From NCBI GenBank assembly GCA_028641055.1, contig CM054059.1, positions 433,260,332 to 433,324,331 on the forward strand: 64,000 nt of DNA. Reading direction: 5' to 3'. Below are positions 10,963 through 24,169 of this stretch, one piece after another; positions within the stretch are counted from its first letter, which is position 1; each line of letters starts with the position of its first letter. The position numbers were made by a program, and so were the translations under genes. This DNA is from Alopecurus myosuroides. Taxonomy: Eukaryota; Streptophyta; Magnoliopsida; Poales; Poaceae. The notes under the pieces were generated by a model, which saw only the letters and a program-made list of their open reading frames with translations, ran no database searches and was not told where the DNA came from.

Positions 10963-12916
10963 TCACGAATGAAAGCAGCAGAGTAGAGCTACATTCCAGG
11001 GATGCTTAGACTCCTCTCCTGCTCTATCTGGTCTGATCTTCTGGGGTGCCTGTGCGTCAACTAGATAGTAGGCATCATTGTGTAGAGCCTTGCTGACAAT
11101 AAAGGGCCCTTCCCATGGAGGGGATAGCTTATGCATCCCGGCTGTGCGCTGCACGAGCCTAAGAACCATGTCTCCTTCTCGGAAAACCCTTGGGTTTACT
11201 TTCCGGCTATGATAACGCCTCAGACTCTGCTGATATATGGCTGAACGTGACAAAGTTAACTCTTTTGCTTCTTCTAGCAGGTCAACGTCATTTTCTCGGG
11301 CATCTCGGACCTCTTTTTCAGTATAGAGTGTTACCCTTGGTGAGTCATGATCTAGGTCAGTGGGCAACACGGCCTCAGCTCCATATACCAGGAATAATGG
11401 TGTGTATCCGGTTGATCGGTTAGGGGTAGTCCTTAGACTCCACAACACCGCCGGCAACTCGTCCATCCAACAACCAGGGGTTCGTTGTAATGGCTCAATT
11501 AGCCTTGGCTTTATACCGGATAAGACCATGCCATTTTCTCTTTCAACTTGCCCATTGGAGGCCGGATGCGCAACTGATGCAACATCTAGCCGGATTCGCT
11601 TCTCCTTGCAGAATCTTGCAAAGGCTCCCTCAGCAAAGTTTGTGCCATTATAAGTAATGATGCTGTGCGGGTAGCCGTATCTCAGAAAGCTCACAGCTGT
11701 AACTCCATCACACTTCCGAATAGGCTTGACCTCAATCCACTTGGTGAACTTGTCAACCATGACCAAGATGTGAGTCATGTTTCCTCTAGCCGGCTTGAAA
11801 GGGCCTACCATGTCCAAGCACGAAACTGCAAATGGCCAAGTAATAGGAATGGTCTTCAACTCGGATGCTGGCATATGAATCTTGCTTGCAAACCTTTGGC
11901 ATCCATTGCACTTTCTCACTATATCTTCAGCTTGTATCAAGGAAGTGAGCCAAAAGAAACCATGCCGAAAAGCCTTGTATACTAGAGCTCGAGAAGAGGC
12001 ATGATGCCCGCATTCCCCTTGGTGTATTTCTCTGAGAATTTCTTCTCCTTCTTCTGGCTCAACGCAGCGTTGCAGCACGCCAGTAGGGCTCCTTCTGTGC
12101 AACTCCTTGTTGATGATGGTGTAGCCCTTGGATCTTCTCTGTATTTGAAGGGTCGTGACCTCGTCACTTGGCAGGGTGCCATCCATCAGGAAGGACAAGA
12201 TGTGCACAACCCAACCCGGCGTGGGCCGAACAGGGAACGCCGGTTCATCTATCTCCATTGGATCCGCCACCATTACTTGCTCCGAGTTGAGGATGATTCC
12301 TCGAGTCCCCGAGTACTCGGAAATGACCCCCTCGATGGCAACAGTCCCCGAGTTAGGAGGGGCAGTCCCCGAGTTAGGAGAGGCAGTCCCTGGGTTGCAG
12401 GCGCCAGTCCCCGTGTTGGAGACGGCAGTCCTCGGGTTCTCTTTTGCAGCCTCCCAATAAATCTCCATAGGGACAGCCTCTGAACCTGGCAGCGATGGAA
12501 TGAAGATGGATTCCGAGTTGGGAGATGGCTTGATAGATGGCTTTCTCAAATGCTCCAAGGCAATCCCAGGCGGGATAAACTGCCAAGAAGACCCCAACTT
12601 GGACAGAGTATCCGCTGCATCATTCTCAGCTCGGTGCATGTGATGAAACTCACAGCCATCGAAGAACCCAGTCATAGTTTGCACCAGAAACCGGTAGGAT
12701 GCCATGTTGGCATCCAAGGCATCCCAATTGCCGGATACCTACTGAACGACCAAGTCCGAGTCGCCATAAAAAATGATACGCTGCACCCCAATCTCCTTGG
12801 ATACTCTTAGGCCGTGTACCAGTGCCTCATACTCGGCCACATTATTGGATGCCTTGAAGTGTATCTGCAACACATACTTGAGTTGATCACGCTTGGGTGA
12901 CGTAAGCAGTACGCCA
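10963..12916 (-). pseudogene. B: second RNase H (C-terminal part) and integrase
   Basis: Downstream of the Copia insertion the frame resumes with the second RNase H (GDSDLVVQ, then HRAENDAADTLSKLG). A TAG at 12739-12741 sits where the related copy C encodes Gln (VVQQ). After a low-complexity linker comes integrase: an H-H-C-C finger (HQGECGHH...CNGCQRF), the core LDMVGPF, then ITYNGTNF where Tat elements normally have ITDNGTNF, and NGQVEREN. The second catalytic Asp is thus Tyr (codon TAT at 11652-11650). About five residues are also missing between FLR and YGYP. The C-terminal part (REGDMVLRL...KLSPPWEGPF) is present. Integrase would join element cDNA to host DNA; this copy should be inactive. 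Confidence 0.85.
12300..12440 (-). repeat. In-frame 21-24-bp minisatellite in the RNase H-integrase linker
   Basis: Five imperfect copies of a unit containing CAGTCCCCGAGTT. On the minus strand they encode repeats of the type PNSGTA. The homologous position in C (about 59490-59565) has only about two to three copies. Confidence 0.75.
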
Positions 12917-14568
12917 TGAAAGGGAACGTAGCATAGAAAACAAAAAATTTCCTACGCGAGAGATACCCGAAAGGCCAAGATCTAATCTAGGAGACGAAGT
13001 GCAACGGGCAACGAGAGGGTTAAGGAGAACACATACCCTCGAAGACTCAAAGTGGTACGAGATCAAATCTCGTTGTTGGCGTAGTCGTACTCACACCGAT
13101 CCCGATGGCGAGAAGATGAGCACCGCAATCCGGCGGTGCATCCGTGATTGGTCACACGTACGGTTGATGACGACCTCCGTTCCCTCGTTCCAGCGGGGCG
13201 CGGAAGTAGAGGATCCCTCGGAACTCCAGCAGCACGACGACGTGGTGGTGGTGAAGAATCCCACGGTCAGGGCTTCGCCAAGCCGGAGACCATGAAATGG
13301 AGCAGCGGGTGGAGGGAAAGGGAAGTGGCAAAGTGTGTGGAGGAGGGAGAGCTCTCACCCTCCTTTTATAGGAGAGGGGGAGGCAGCCCAAGGGGGGTGC
13401 GGCCAGCACCATGGTGTGCCCCCACCTCTTCCCTCATGATGTGAGTGGACACTCCACTCACACCCACTCATTTTCCTTTAAACCCCACTTAGAAAATCCA
13501 AGAGTTTTTCTTTAATAAATCAATAAAACATTTTTATTTCTTTATTTCAGCATTTGTTAATTCTATTAGCAAACATTTGCATAAAGCACCTCGAATCATT
13601 TGTTAATTCTATTAACAACCATTCGACGAAAAACCCCTTGAACTATTTCAAATTTGCCCGAAACAATTACGGTGCTGTCCAAAATATTCTTCGATATTCC
13701 GTATCCTCTCAAACGCGTCATCGAACCTTAAGTGTGTCACCCTACGGTTCGCGAATAAGATAGACATGATCGAGACTCCTCTCCGATCAATAATCAACAG
13801 CGGGATCTGGAGATCCGTGATGACTCCTATATATTAAACGATGACTCTCGTGATCGTGTGAACCAACAACGCCGTGAACTATTCCCTTTGTCTCGCGATA
13901 TTTTACTTGTCCGAGATTCGATCATTGGTATCAACCATACCTTGTTCAATCTCGTTACCGACAAGTACTCTTTTCTCGTTCCCGTGATATAACATCCTTG
14001 TGATCATATCACGTGCTTGCAAGCGGTTTCGATGTGATATCACCGAGAGGGCCCAGAGTATATCTCTCCGTCATTTGGATGGACAAATCCCACTCTTGAT
14101 CCATGATCCTCAACTAATACTTTCCGAATACTTAACGACACCTTTATAGTCACCCTGTTACGGTGTGACGTTTGATGCCATCAAAGCACTCTTCCGGCAT
14201 CAGTGATTGACATGATCTCATGGTCTAAGGAATAAGTTACATCGTATGTTTGACATAACAATGTAAACTAAATGACTTGATCGCATTGCTATATTCTCTT
14301 TGGGTATATGTTCATCACATCATTCTTCTAATGACATGACCCCATTATTAATAACATCCAATGTTCATGATTAGGAAACCTTGATCATCTATTAATCAAC
14401 GAGCTAGTTAAAAGAGAGGCTTTACTAGGAACCATTGTTTGTTTATTAAGCACACATGTATCAACGTTTCCGGTTAATACAATTTTAGCATGAGAAATAA
14501 ACATTCATCATAAACAAGGAATAAGATAATAACCATTTTATTATTGCCTCTCGGGCATATTCCCTTCA
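12917..14568 (-). repeat. 3' LTR of Copia D
   Basis: 1652 bp. Plus-strand ends are TGAAAGGGAACG and CATATTCCCTTCA, a perfect terminal inverted repeat core. It is about 99% identical to 19684-21336. Confidence 0.93.
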
Positions 14569-14583
14569 GTCTCCCACTTGCAC
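14569..14583 (-). other. Polypurine tract of Copia D
   Basis: GTGCAAGTGGGAGAC on the minus strand, immediately before the 3' LTR. Confidence 0.75.
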
Positions 14584-14780
14584 TAGAGTCAATAATCTAG
14601 TCTGTAAGCACTTAACACATATGGCGTACCAGTGTTATTACCATGCTTCGCATGTGGTAAACATTATCAAAAAGATCTGAACTGTTCAGGTCCTATTGTA
14701 TTTGCATGTTCTTTGCGTCTACGCGCATCACTCATTCTCTAATGAGATGACTTTGTATATATATGGTCAATTGGTGAAAA

Positions 14781-14964
14781 CTTAATTCCTCAGCTTAAAC
14801 TGATGTCACTAACATTGTGAAAATGTAGCTTCATAGTGTTAGCATTCTTGGAAACTCACCAAGTTCCGGTGATACCTTAATTCCTCAGCTTAAACTGATG
14901 TTACTAATATTGTGAAAATGTAGCTTCATAGTTTCAGCATTCTTGGAAATTCACCAAGTTCAAT
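14781..14964 (+). repeat. 95-bp tandem duplication inside Copia D
   Basis: The block starting CTTAATTCCTCAGC at 14781 is repeated at 14876 with a few substitutions. Confidence 0.85.
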
Positions 14965-17900
14965 AAAGAACTCCTTGACACAAAATACGCTTATAATCAG
15001 TTGTTGACACAACGATATACTTTAGCCTTTGTTGTAGTATCTGTCACAATATTTTAATTTTGAAACTCTTTCAAATCCAGCATGGAACTTTCTTCCATCC
15101 TATTGTGCTACCCTTCATCACATATTTTAATTGAGATAAAATTACTTGAATAAATGACAAGACTATTAGTGTAACACATTACAACTAATATTTTTTCATT
15201 ACTATATAGGAAAACATATCCTTAGCATTTCTAAAATGACACAAGGATCTCTCCCACTATTGTCTAATCATCATATGAATTATCCTACTATAACATTTTA
15301 TAGCATAGGACTCATCTGGTTGTGTACATAGCATGGAAACATGACTTAGAAATCTATATTTCAATGATGCTCATCATGTGTCAAAACACATGAATCTTGC
15401 TCAATTATTTTCCATGTGACAAGAACTCCTTCTTATCAATTTTATATTGACTTACTTCAATATTTCATCTATGTAATTTGGCTTCAATCATATCAGGCGC
15501 TTGAATCCATCTTTTATAGACATCGATGCCCAATATCTTCCAAGCCTTTCATCAATATGAAATCGAAAATATTAACCGTGTTAATTTAAAATACATATTT
15601 TCCAATCAACCATATGTCATCTACATAAAGTATTGGAAATATGTCATAGCGCTCCCACTTAATTTCTTGTAACTCTACAAGCATCTTTATCATTCATGAT
15701 GGAATCAAACTCTTTTGATAACTTCATTAAGGTAAAGATTTCAACTTCGTTATGCTCACTTCAACCATTGAAGTGTGCATACCTTTCTAGCAACCCTTTT
15801 GAATTTTACAAAACTCTCAGACTGTGTCAAGTACACATCCTTGATAAAACTTCCTTGAGAGGAGAGTTGGTTTTGTTATTCAATTGTCATATCATAATAT
15901 GTAACCTTTTGCTAGAACTATCCGCAAAGACTAAAGCATCACTACGGAAGATCAAAATCTTGTAGTAGTTAACTCTTTGAACTTCGTCGAAAACAACTTT
16001 TCGATAAGTACAATTTTAATAAGATGTAAAATCCATGTCTTTGTCGCTATATAGACCCTTTTGCTATCGCTAGGCATCATGCCTATCGAAAGGACTACCA
16101 AGTCACATACTTGATATTCATACAAGGATACTATGGCGGATATAATGACTCATAGTCAATTTTACGAAGTCAGGGCCCATCCTTTGCTTCCTTTATAAGG
16201 TCTAGGTCCTTTGTTGTCAAAACAACACTTTACACTTAAACCACAATTTGTTCTAAGTACAAAGTGTTTGGACTTTTCTGGTACAGTTCGCAAACTCATT
16301 TGAAGTTTCTACAACATTTGTAGTGTCTTCTACTTAGTCAAAATAGTAAACCCCGGAACAACTTCCAGTGCTGCGCTACTCTTGACATGACAACGAAGAT
16401 TCTCTAATCTCGTTGAGTTTGTACTGTGCTCCCACTCACTTGTTTCGCAAGAACCACTTTCTCGAGAAATCAACCCTTTCTGACAAACAACATTTGTCTT
16501 TTGGTTCGGTGATAGGAGAAATACCCAATGTTTTATTTGGGATAACCTTATAAACATACATTTATCCTATTTTGGTTGTAAACATTTTACACATGCTATG
16601 CATACCAAAATATAAGAAAGTGACAATTCGGGTCACTACCCAAACCATATCTTATATGTTGTCAATTTCAACGGATCATGATGGTGCTCTATTCAGTGGA
16701 AAAACGGTTGTCACTAATGTATAAACTACAAAATTATAATGGCATTTTTATTAATCTTACCATGTCAAACAAGGTTTGATTTTGTCTCTTGAATACTCCA
16801 ATCTAATGTGGGGTATTCGAGAAGTATAAGTTGTAGAAAAATTCTGCAACTTCTCATATGTTTTGCTAAACTTGTAACTCAAACTTTATCGTTTATGATC
16901 CAATCATAAATACTTGATTATCTTGTTACATTGATTTTAACTTCATATTAACAACCTTTTGAACCAATTCAAAATGTCAAACTCTGTTCCCTTTAAATAG
17001 ATATACTCACATATCTACTTAAATCATCGACAGAATTTTATGAAGGAAAAATTAATCCACCATACATGACTACACATAATGGACTATATACATCAATATG
17101 TATTATCTCCACTAAATTAGTCGTCCATTCTACTTTGGCCTATGAACGGAATTCTAGTCATCTTTTGGAAGAGGTCTCACAAGCGTCAATTTATTCAAAA
17201 CAAAATGACTCCGGAAGTCCATCAATATGGAGTTCCTTCATGTTTTCCTTTCCGATATGAACTAAAATGGTGGTGTCACAATTTAAGTGAAACTCTTCAA
17301 CGTCTTGCAACGTTTAGCATTTAGTCTTATAGATGTTTACTTTACCAACATGATTTATATTAACATATCCATCAATTATGGAATATGGTCATAGTTTGAA
17401 CAATCTCATTTGTTCTCACAAAAGACTAGAACAAAATAACAAATTATTAAGTTCTTCAAATAAATCTTGACTGGTTGGTTCGATACGACAATGAACACAA
17501 TAACACTTTATTTATGTTCTTGTCATAATCGATTCCACATCTATTATTAGTTCCTTTTAGGCCCTTGTATTTCTTTCATTGCGTTGCTTTGTATGACAAC
17601 TCATACCAACCGATGTGGTATCAAAATACCAAAAATACTTTGTTAACTAGTAATACATCTATAACTTGTATATCAAGTATATACTCCTGAGCTGGACTTT
17701 TCCAGTTATCTTCTTTTCTGCCATATATCTATTTGTAATTCTATTTTCAATATTCCCTTTCCTTTATAGAAGAATCATTCAACATCAAACAATGCTAGTC
17801 TTACTAGCTCATTTTCTTTGGCGTGTTAGTCATATACTATCACCCATTGATTCATACTTTGAGTTTGATTGTTCTACTAATATCACCATATTAATAGCAT

Positions 17901-18080
17901 TCTTCTAGATTCCGCTCTTAACAGTTTCCAAGTAAGGTAAAATACTTTACCCATACTTCTAATCCATCCCATCATAACAATTTTATGATTAAGTTACTAT
18001 AGCTCGAAGGAAGGGATTTAGAGGATAATTTTGAGCGCCCAACTTCTTGGAATATTCAAACGCCTAGCGTCTTCAATCAT

Positions 18081-18168
18081 TGCATATATTCAGATAATAT
18101 AAGCAAACATTGTCACGCTAAATTTGCATATATTCAGATAATATAAGAAAACATTGTCACGCTAAATT
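18081..18168 (+). repeat. 44-bp tandem duplication inside Copia D
   Basis: TGCATATATTCAGATAATAT and following bases occur at 18081 and again at 18125, nearly identical. Confidence 0.9.
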
Positions 18169-18764
18169 ATACTCAGTCATGTTGCCACAAATAAGTTTCT
18201 AGATATCAATATATCTTTCACTTGATTGTTTCTGAAAACAACTCTTTTCAGTTCCTAAATCACCTTGATCAACAAAACATTCTTTTGAAGATAAAGTAAT
18301 ACGGAAGCAACCATGACTCTGGATTCTAAGTAGGAATTATTTGCTCTCTAGATTAATCAATCATTAACCACATGGAGCTAGGTAGGAAATACCAAAAATC
18401 TACAATAGGACTCAATTTTAAATTTCACTAATACGGTACCAATCTTAAATGGTATTTACCAGATCATAACAGTTATATCTCAATTAACAATCTAAGTGTA
18501 AGGCAATTATAGATGCCAATGAATACTACAATTTGTGCAAATTCACTTTGATTGGTTGTTCATGATAAATAAGTTCAAGTTAATTCAAAAATTAAACCAT
18601 GAACTCCCACTCAAAAACAACATCCCTCTTAGTCGTCTTTAGTGATTACACGAACCAAATTCACTACACCAAAACCGATCATCACGTGAGATGATGTAGT
18701 TTCAAAGGCGAACATCGACATGTTCATCATATCATCCATATGACTCATGCTTTACCTTTCGGTT

Positions 18765-18864
18765 ACGTGTTCCGAGGCCATGTCTGTACATGCTAGGCTC
18801 GCCAAGTAGAACCGTAGTATTGCGTGTGTTTCAAGGCCATGTCTGTACATGCTAGGCTTGAAAA
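18765..18864 (-). repeat. Duplicated leader hairpin of Copia D
   Basis: Two copies, 59 bp apart, of an element with GGCCATGTCTGTACATGC in the middle. The stem bases differ between copies (CGAG/CTCG versus CAAG/CTTG) but remain paired. It lies about 0.85 kb inside the primer-binding site, in the leader or early gag. Confidence 0.6.
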
Positions 18865-19667
18865 CACCCGTTGTATGCGAACGTTGAGTCTGTCACACCC
18901 GATCATCACGTGGTGTCTCGAAACGACGAACTTTCTTAACGGTGCATACTTAAGGAAGAACACATTATTATCTTGATATTAAGTGAGAGGGATCATCTTA
19001 TAATGCTACCAACGTTATCTAAGCAAAACAAGATGCATAAAAAGGATCAACATCACAGACATCACATGAAAGGATAACGTGATATGATATGGTCCTTCTT
19101 GCACTTGATCTCCATCATGTGCATTATGGTATGATCTGAATCATTCCACCGGCGTGGTACCAAGTACCACGGTACCCTAAACTTGTTTGTCCATCAATAA
19201 GAAGACAACCATATGGATACCTTACGGTATATCAATAATTTACAAAATAGATCATCTCATAATCGAATTTGTAATATTGACCATATCTCATCACATGCCC
19301 AGCAAAAACTAGTTAGACGCTTCTAATTTATTTTTGCATATTTTACGTGGCTTAGGGCTTTCGAGGATAGAACCGTTCATACCTACGAACATCAACCACA
19401 ACGTTGATAAACATATTTTTAGCAACCCTTCATAAATTAGATCTTAACTATAGTAGGAGAAACAGACACCCGCAAGCCACTTATGCAATACAAGTTGCAT
19501 GTCAGTTGTGGAACAAGTCTCATGTACGTGGACATGTAAGGTTAGTCTGGGCCGCTTCATCCCACTATGCCACTAAGATCATAAAATAGTCAAGGAGGTA
19601 ATAACATGATCATCAACGCCCACATACACCTATGTGTTCTACCCGTACAAAACATCTACGCATAGAC

Positions 19668-19682
19668 CTGGCTCTTATACCA
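19668..19682 (-). other. Primer-binding site of Copia D
   Basis: TGGTATAAGAGCCAG on the minus strand, one base after the 5' LTR. It differs at one position from TGGTATCAGAGCC, the usual complement of initiator Met tRNA. Confidence 0.75.
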
Positions 19683-19683
19683 C

Positions 19684-21336
19684 TGAAAGGGAACGTAGCA
19701 TAGAAAACAAAAATTTTCCTACGCGAGAGATACCCGAAAGGCCAAGATCTAATCTAGGAGACGAAGTGCAACGGGCAACGAGAGGGTTAAGGAGAACACA
19801 TACCCTCGAAGACTCAAAGTGGTACGAGATCAAATCTCGTTGTTGGCGTAGTCGTACTCACACCAATCCCGATGGCGAGAAGATGAGCACCGCAATACGG
19901 CGGTGCATCCGTGATTGGTCACACGTACGGTTGATGACGACCTCCGTTCCCTCGTTCCAGCGGGGCGCGGAAGTAGAGGATCCCTCGGAACTCCAGCAGC
20001 ACGACGACGTGGTGGTGGTGAAGAATCCCACGGTCAGGGCTTCGCCAAGCCGGAGACCATGAAATGGAGCAGCGGGTGGAGGGAAAGGGAAGTGGCAAAG
20101 TGTGTGGAGGAGGGAGAGCTCTCACCCTCCTTTTATAGGAGAGGGGGGAGGCAGACCAAGGGGGGTGCGGCCAGCCCCATGGTGTGCCCCCACCTCTTCC
20201 CTCATGATGTGAGTGGACACTCCACTCACACCCACTCATTTTCCTTTAAACCCCACTTAGAAAATCCAAGAGTTTTTCTTTAATAAATCAATAAAACATT
20301 TTTATTTCTTTATTTCAGCATTTGTTAATTCTATTAACAAACATTTGCATAAAGCACCTCGAATCATTTGTTAATTCTATTAACAACCATTCGACGAAAA
20401 ACCCCTTGAACTATTTCAAATTTGCCCGAAACAATTACGGTGCTGTCCAAAATATTCCTCAATATTCCGTATCCTCTCAAACGCGTCATCGAACCTTAAG
20501 TGTGTCACCCTACGGTTCGCGAATAAGATAGACATGATCGAGACTCCTCTCCGATCAATAATCAACAGCGGGATCTGGAGATCCGTGATGACTCCTATAT
20601 ATTCAACGATGACTCTCGTGATCGTGTGAACCAACAACGCCGTGAACTATTCCCTTTGTCTCGCGATATTTTACTTGTCCGAGATTCAATCATTGGTATC
20701 AACCATACCTTGTTCAATCTCGTTACCGACAAGTACTCTTTTCTCGTTCCCGTGATATAACATCCTTGTGATCATATCACGTGCTTGCAAGCGGTTTCGA
20801 TGTGATATCACCGAGAGGGCCCAGAGTATATCTCTCCGTCATTTGGATGGACAAATCCCACTCTTGATCCATGATCCTCAACTAATACTTTCCGAATACT
20901 TAACGACACCTTTATAGTCACCCTGTTACGGTGTGACGTTTGATGCCATCAAAGCACTCTTCCGGCATCAGTGATTGACATGATCTCATGGTCTAAGGAA
21001 TAAGTTACTTCGTATGTTTGACATAACAATGTAAACTAAATGACTTGATCGCATTGCTATATTCTCTTTGGGTATATGTTCATCACATCATTCTTCTAAT
21101 GACATGACCCCGTTATTAATAACATCCAATGTTCATGATTAGGAAACCTTGATCATCTATTAATCAACGAGCTAGTTAAAAGAGAGGCTTTACTAGGAAC
21201 CATTGTTTGTTTATTAAGCACACATGTATCAACGTTTCCGGTTAATACAATTTTAGCATGAGAAATAAACATTCATCATAAACAAGGAATAAGATAATAA
21301 CCATTTTATTATTTCCTCTCGGGCATATTCCCTTCA
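19684..21336 (-). repeat. 5' LTR of Copia D
   Basis: 1653 bp, direct repeat of 12917-14568. It is followed by the target duplicate CGCCA at 21337-21341. Confidence 0.93.
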
Positions 21337-23353
21337 CGCCAGCACCCAGCCCTTCCTTCACTTTGGAGCCATCAAAATGCATCTTCCAGAAGTTGGTTTC
21401 CGGCAAGGGAGGCTCATACTGCATATCGGCCCGATTCACCAAAAAATCTGCCAGAGTTTGTGACATGATTGCTTCTCTTCTCGCGTATAGAGGGGTGTAC
21501 GCGGCTAGATCAATTGCCCACTTGGCTACTCTACCGCTAGCATCCTTGTTGCCCATGATCTCCGAGATGAGAGCGGTGCTCACCACAATGATGGGATGCT
21601 CTTCGAAATAATTCTTGAGCTTCTTGGCACCCAGGTACACGCCATATGTCATCTTTTGGTAGTGCGGGTAGTTTTGCTTGGAGCTGGATAGCACCTTGCT
21701 GAGATAATATACTGGCCGCTGCACAGTCTTGCCTTCCTCTTCTCTTTCCACCACTATCACCACACTCACTACCCGGTTGGTAGCCGCAATATAGAGCAGC
21801 ATTGGCTCTTTGGGTAGCGGGCTTTCCAGGATGGGAGCGCTACCCAGCATGGTCTTCAGTTCCTTGAATGCCACATCATATTGCGGTGTCCATACGAACT
21901 TACCACTCTTTTTCATGAGCTGATAGAGAGGCAAGGCCTTCTCGCCCATTCTTCCCAGGAAGCAGCTCAGAGAAGCCAAGCATCCGGTAAACTTCTGCAC
22001 ATCCTTCAGTGATCGTGGAAAAGACATGCTCTCTATAGCTTTTATCTTTGAAGGATTGGCCTCAATGCCCCGGCTGGATACCAAGAAACCGAGTAACTTG
22101 CCAGCCGGAACGCCAAAGGTGCATTTAGTCGGATTCAACTTCATGCTATACTTGCGCAAGTTGGCAAAGGTTTCCTCAATGTCACTAAGCAGAGTATGTG
22201 TTTTATTCGTTTTGATGACAATGTCATCTATGTACACCTGCACATTCTTGCCGATTTTGTCATGCAAGCATTTCTTCATGCATCTCCGATAGGTAGCCCC
22301 AGCATTCCTCAACCCAAAACACATAACGCGATAGAAATAAGCCCCGTACAGGGTAATAAAGGCAGTTTTTATTTGATCATCGGGGTTGCGAGCTATCTGA
22401 TGGAAACAAGAGTAGGCATCAATGAAAGACAAAAGTTCACACCCGGCAGTAGAGTCGATCACCTGATCTATGCGGGGTGGCGGAAACAGGTCCTTGGGGT
22501 AGGCCTTGTTCAAGTCGGTGTAGTCCACGCACATGCGCCATGCCACCTCAGCCTTGGGGTCCTCCTTCTTCTTCTCGACCATGACCGGATTGGCAAGCCA
22601 ATCCGGATGCAACACCTCCATGATGAATCCACTTATCAGCAACTTTGTGATTTGATCACCGATAGCTTTCCTTCTCTCTGCCGCAAAGCGGCGCATTGCC
22701 TGCTTAATCGGCTTAGCGTCTGGGCACACGTGTAGCGAGTGCTCAACCAACTCCCTCGGGACACCCGGAAAGTCCTCATTGGACCATGCAAAGACATCCC
22801 GATTCTCACGGAGGAAGTGGATGAGGTCGCTTTCCTATTTCTCGCCCAACCCGGCGCCAATGATGGCAACACGGTCTGGGAACTCAGGGTCAACCTTGAC
22901 CTTCTTGGTCTCCTGGGAAGCTTGGAAAGTAGCCCCGTACTGGGAACTCAGCATGCCAGGTGCACCGACTTGAGCTGCTTGAGCCATGGCCACCACTTCG
23001 TGTATCTTCTTCTTCTCAGCAGCAATGACCAATGACTCTGCCAGCAGAGATCCAGCAGACACGCACTCCAGAGAACGCTTGTAATCACCCGAGATGGTGA
23101 TGACACCATTGGGACCAGGTAGTTTCATCTTCAGGTAGGCTGCATGGGTTGAGGCCATGAACTTGGTGAGCGCAGGCCTACCGAGTAGAGCGTGCTAGGG
23201 GCTTTGAAGATCAACCAATTCGAACTGCAGGCACTCGGTGCGGCAGTTCTCCCTAGTGCCAAATAGCACATCTATCCAGATGTGGCCGATAGGAGCACAA
23301 GACACTCCCGGCACAATGCCATGGAAAGTAGTCCTGCTGGGTAGCAGCATGTT
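21337..23353 (-). pseudogene. B: protease C-terminus, reverse transcriptase, RNase H and start of second RNase H
   Basis: The minus-strand reading resumes after solo LTR E with the protease tail. The long open part (22750 downwards) covers RT: WRMCVDYTDLNKAYPKDLFP, the catalytic block VYIDDIVIKT, then CTFGVPAGKLLGFLVS. RNase H follows (LLYIAATNRVVSVVIVVE, YYLSKVLSSSKQNYPHYQK), and the second RNase H begins with MHFDGSK before Copia D interrupts it. Two premature TAG codons precede the RT: one in LQSP*HALLGRP (about 23200), where A2 has Tyr, and one in GEK*ESDLI (about 22835). RT motifs are otherwise well preserved, so decay is recent or modest. Pairs with the gag/protease block at 27825-30632. 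Confidence 0.85.
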
Positions 23354-24169
23354 CTCGGTGTAACATCCAAGTATGAAAACCTTAGTTGTTTTAACTTATT
23401 TGTTTAATTTATGCAATGCATCATATCATCATCCTCATATTTATTTCTGTTTGCATTGTTTTCATGTGAAATTTAAACTTAATCAAGCCTTGTTTCACAC
23501 TTGTCTGTTACAATCTTTCAAACAAAGAATTGCAAAACAAAACCTTTCATTGTTTTCCAAATAATTCATTGATGTTCAATTATTAAATTGTTGCCTCAAA
23601 TCATTCCTTTAATTTCCACCAATTAAATTCAAATCTTTTCCAAGTTTCAAATCAGTACCTTGGAAACAATAACAACTCACCAACTTTCTTCCCTCCCTAA
23701 TTCATCCTAAAACCCTAGGGGGTAACCCTATCCAATGCATGTTTTTATTAATAATTTATTAATATCAAAATCCTTCTAATTTGATTTCAAACACAAACCA
23801 CTATTTTAAACTGTGATTTTTGAAAACTAAAGTGGAATGTGGTTTCTAATTATCTAAAAGGCTTAACCAAATTTTTTCAAATTTTTCTATAAGCAAAACC
23901 CTACCTTTTTCTTCCAAAAGCAAACTGCAAAAAAAAAATATAAAACAGAAAAGAATAAAAGGAGAAACGAGCAGCAGCACCTAATCTACCGCCTGGCCCA
24001 GCCCACCTAAGCCCTAGCGCGCAGCAACCCAGCCCGCGCAGCGCAACTTACCGGTTCGAGGGCGCCAAGATTCGTGCGCGCGCCCTCCTTCTTCGTCATC
24101 CCGTACGGCCGCGCATCGGCGGCATCCACCGCGACCGCGCGCGACCACGGCGGCCACCGCAGCGCCTCC

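Larger units (their letters stand above)
14584..19665 (-). pseudogene. Degenerate Copia interior (gag/pol remnants)
   Basis: AT-rich with no minus-strand ORF above about 75 codons. One clear pol trace is LYVDDIWLIG on the minus strand at about 15600-15630, the reverse-transcriptase active-site block (YVDD intact locally). The stretch 16330-16557 (minus) resembles the region between integrase and RT. The rest is too decayed to assign by eye. The right third is leader/gag by position. Confidence 0.6.
12917..21336 (-). mobile_element. Element D: BARE/Angela-like Copia retrotransposon, coding-defective
   Basis: Two direct 1.65-kb LTRs (12917-14568, 19684-21336) flank 5115 bp of interior. The perfect target duplication is CGCCA (12912-12916 and 21337-21341). 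On the minus strand the LTR begins TGAAGGGAATATGCCCGAGA, closely similar to BARE/Angela LTR starts. The primer-binding site is complementary to initiator Met tRNA, and the interior ends with the CAAGTGGGAGAC tract usual for that group. Removing D restores B's reading frame region. The LTRs differ at about a dozen positions, so the insertion is young, yet the interior has no long ORF. Confidence 0.9.

Noticed and set aside
12917..21336. DNA transposon with terminal inverted repeats (TGAAAGGGAA...TTCCCTTCA)
   Set aside because: The inverted ends belong to each 1.65-kb direct LTR; primer-binding site and RT motif identify a Copia element.
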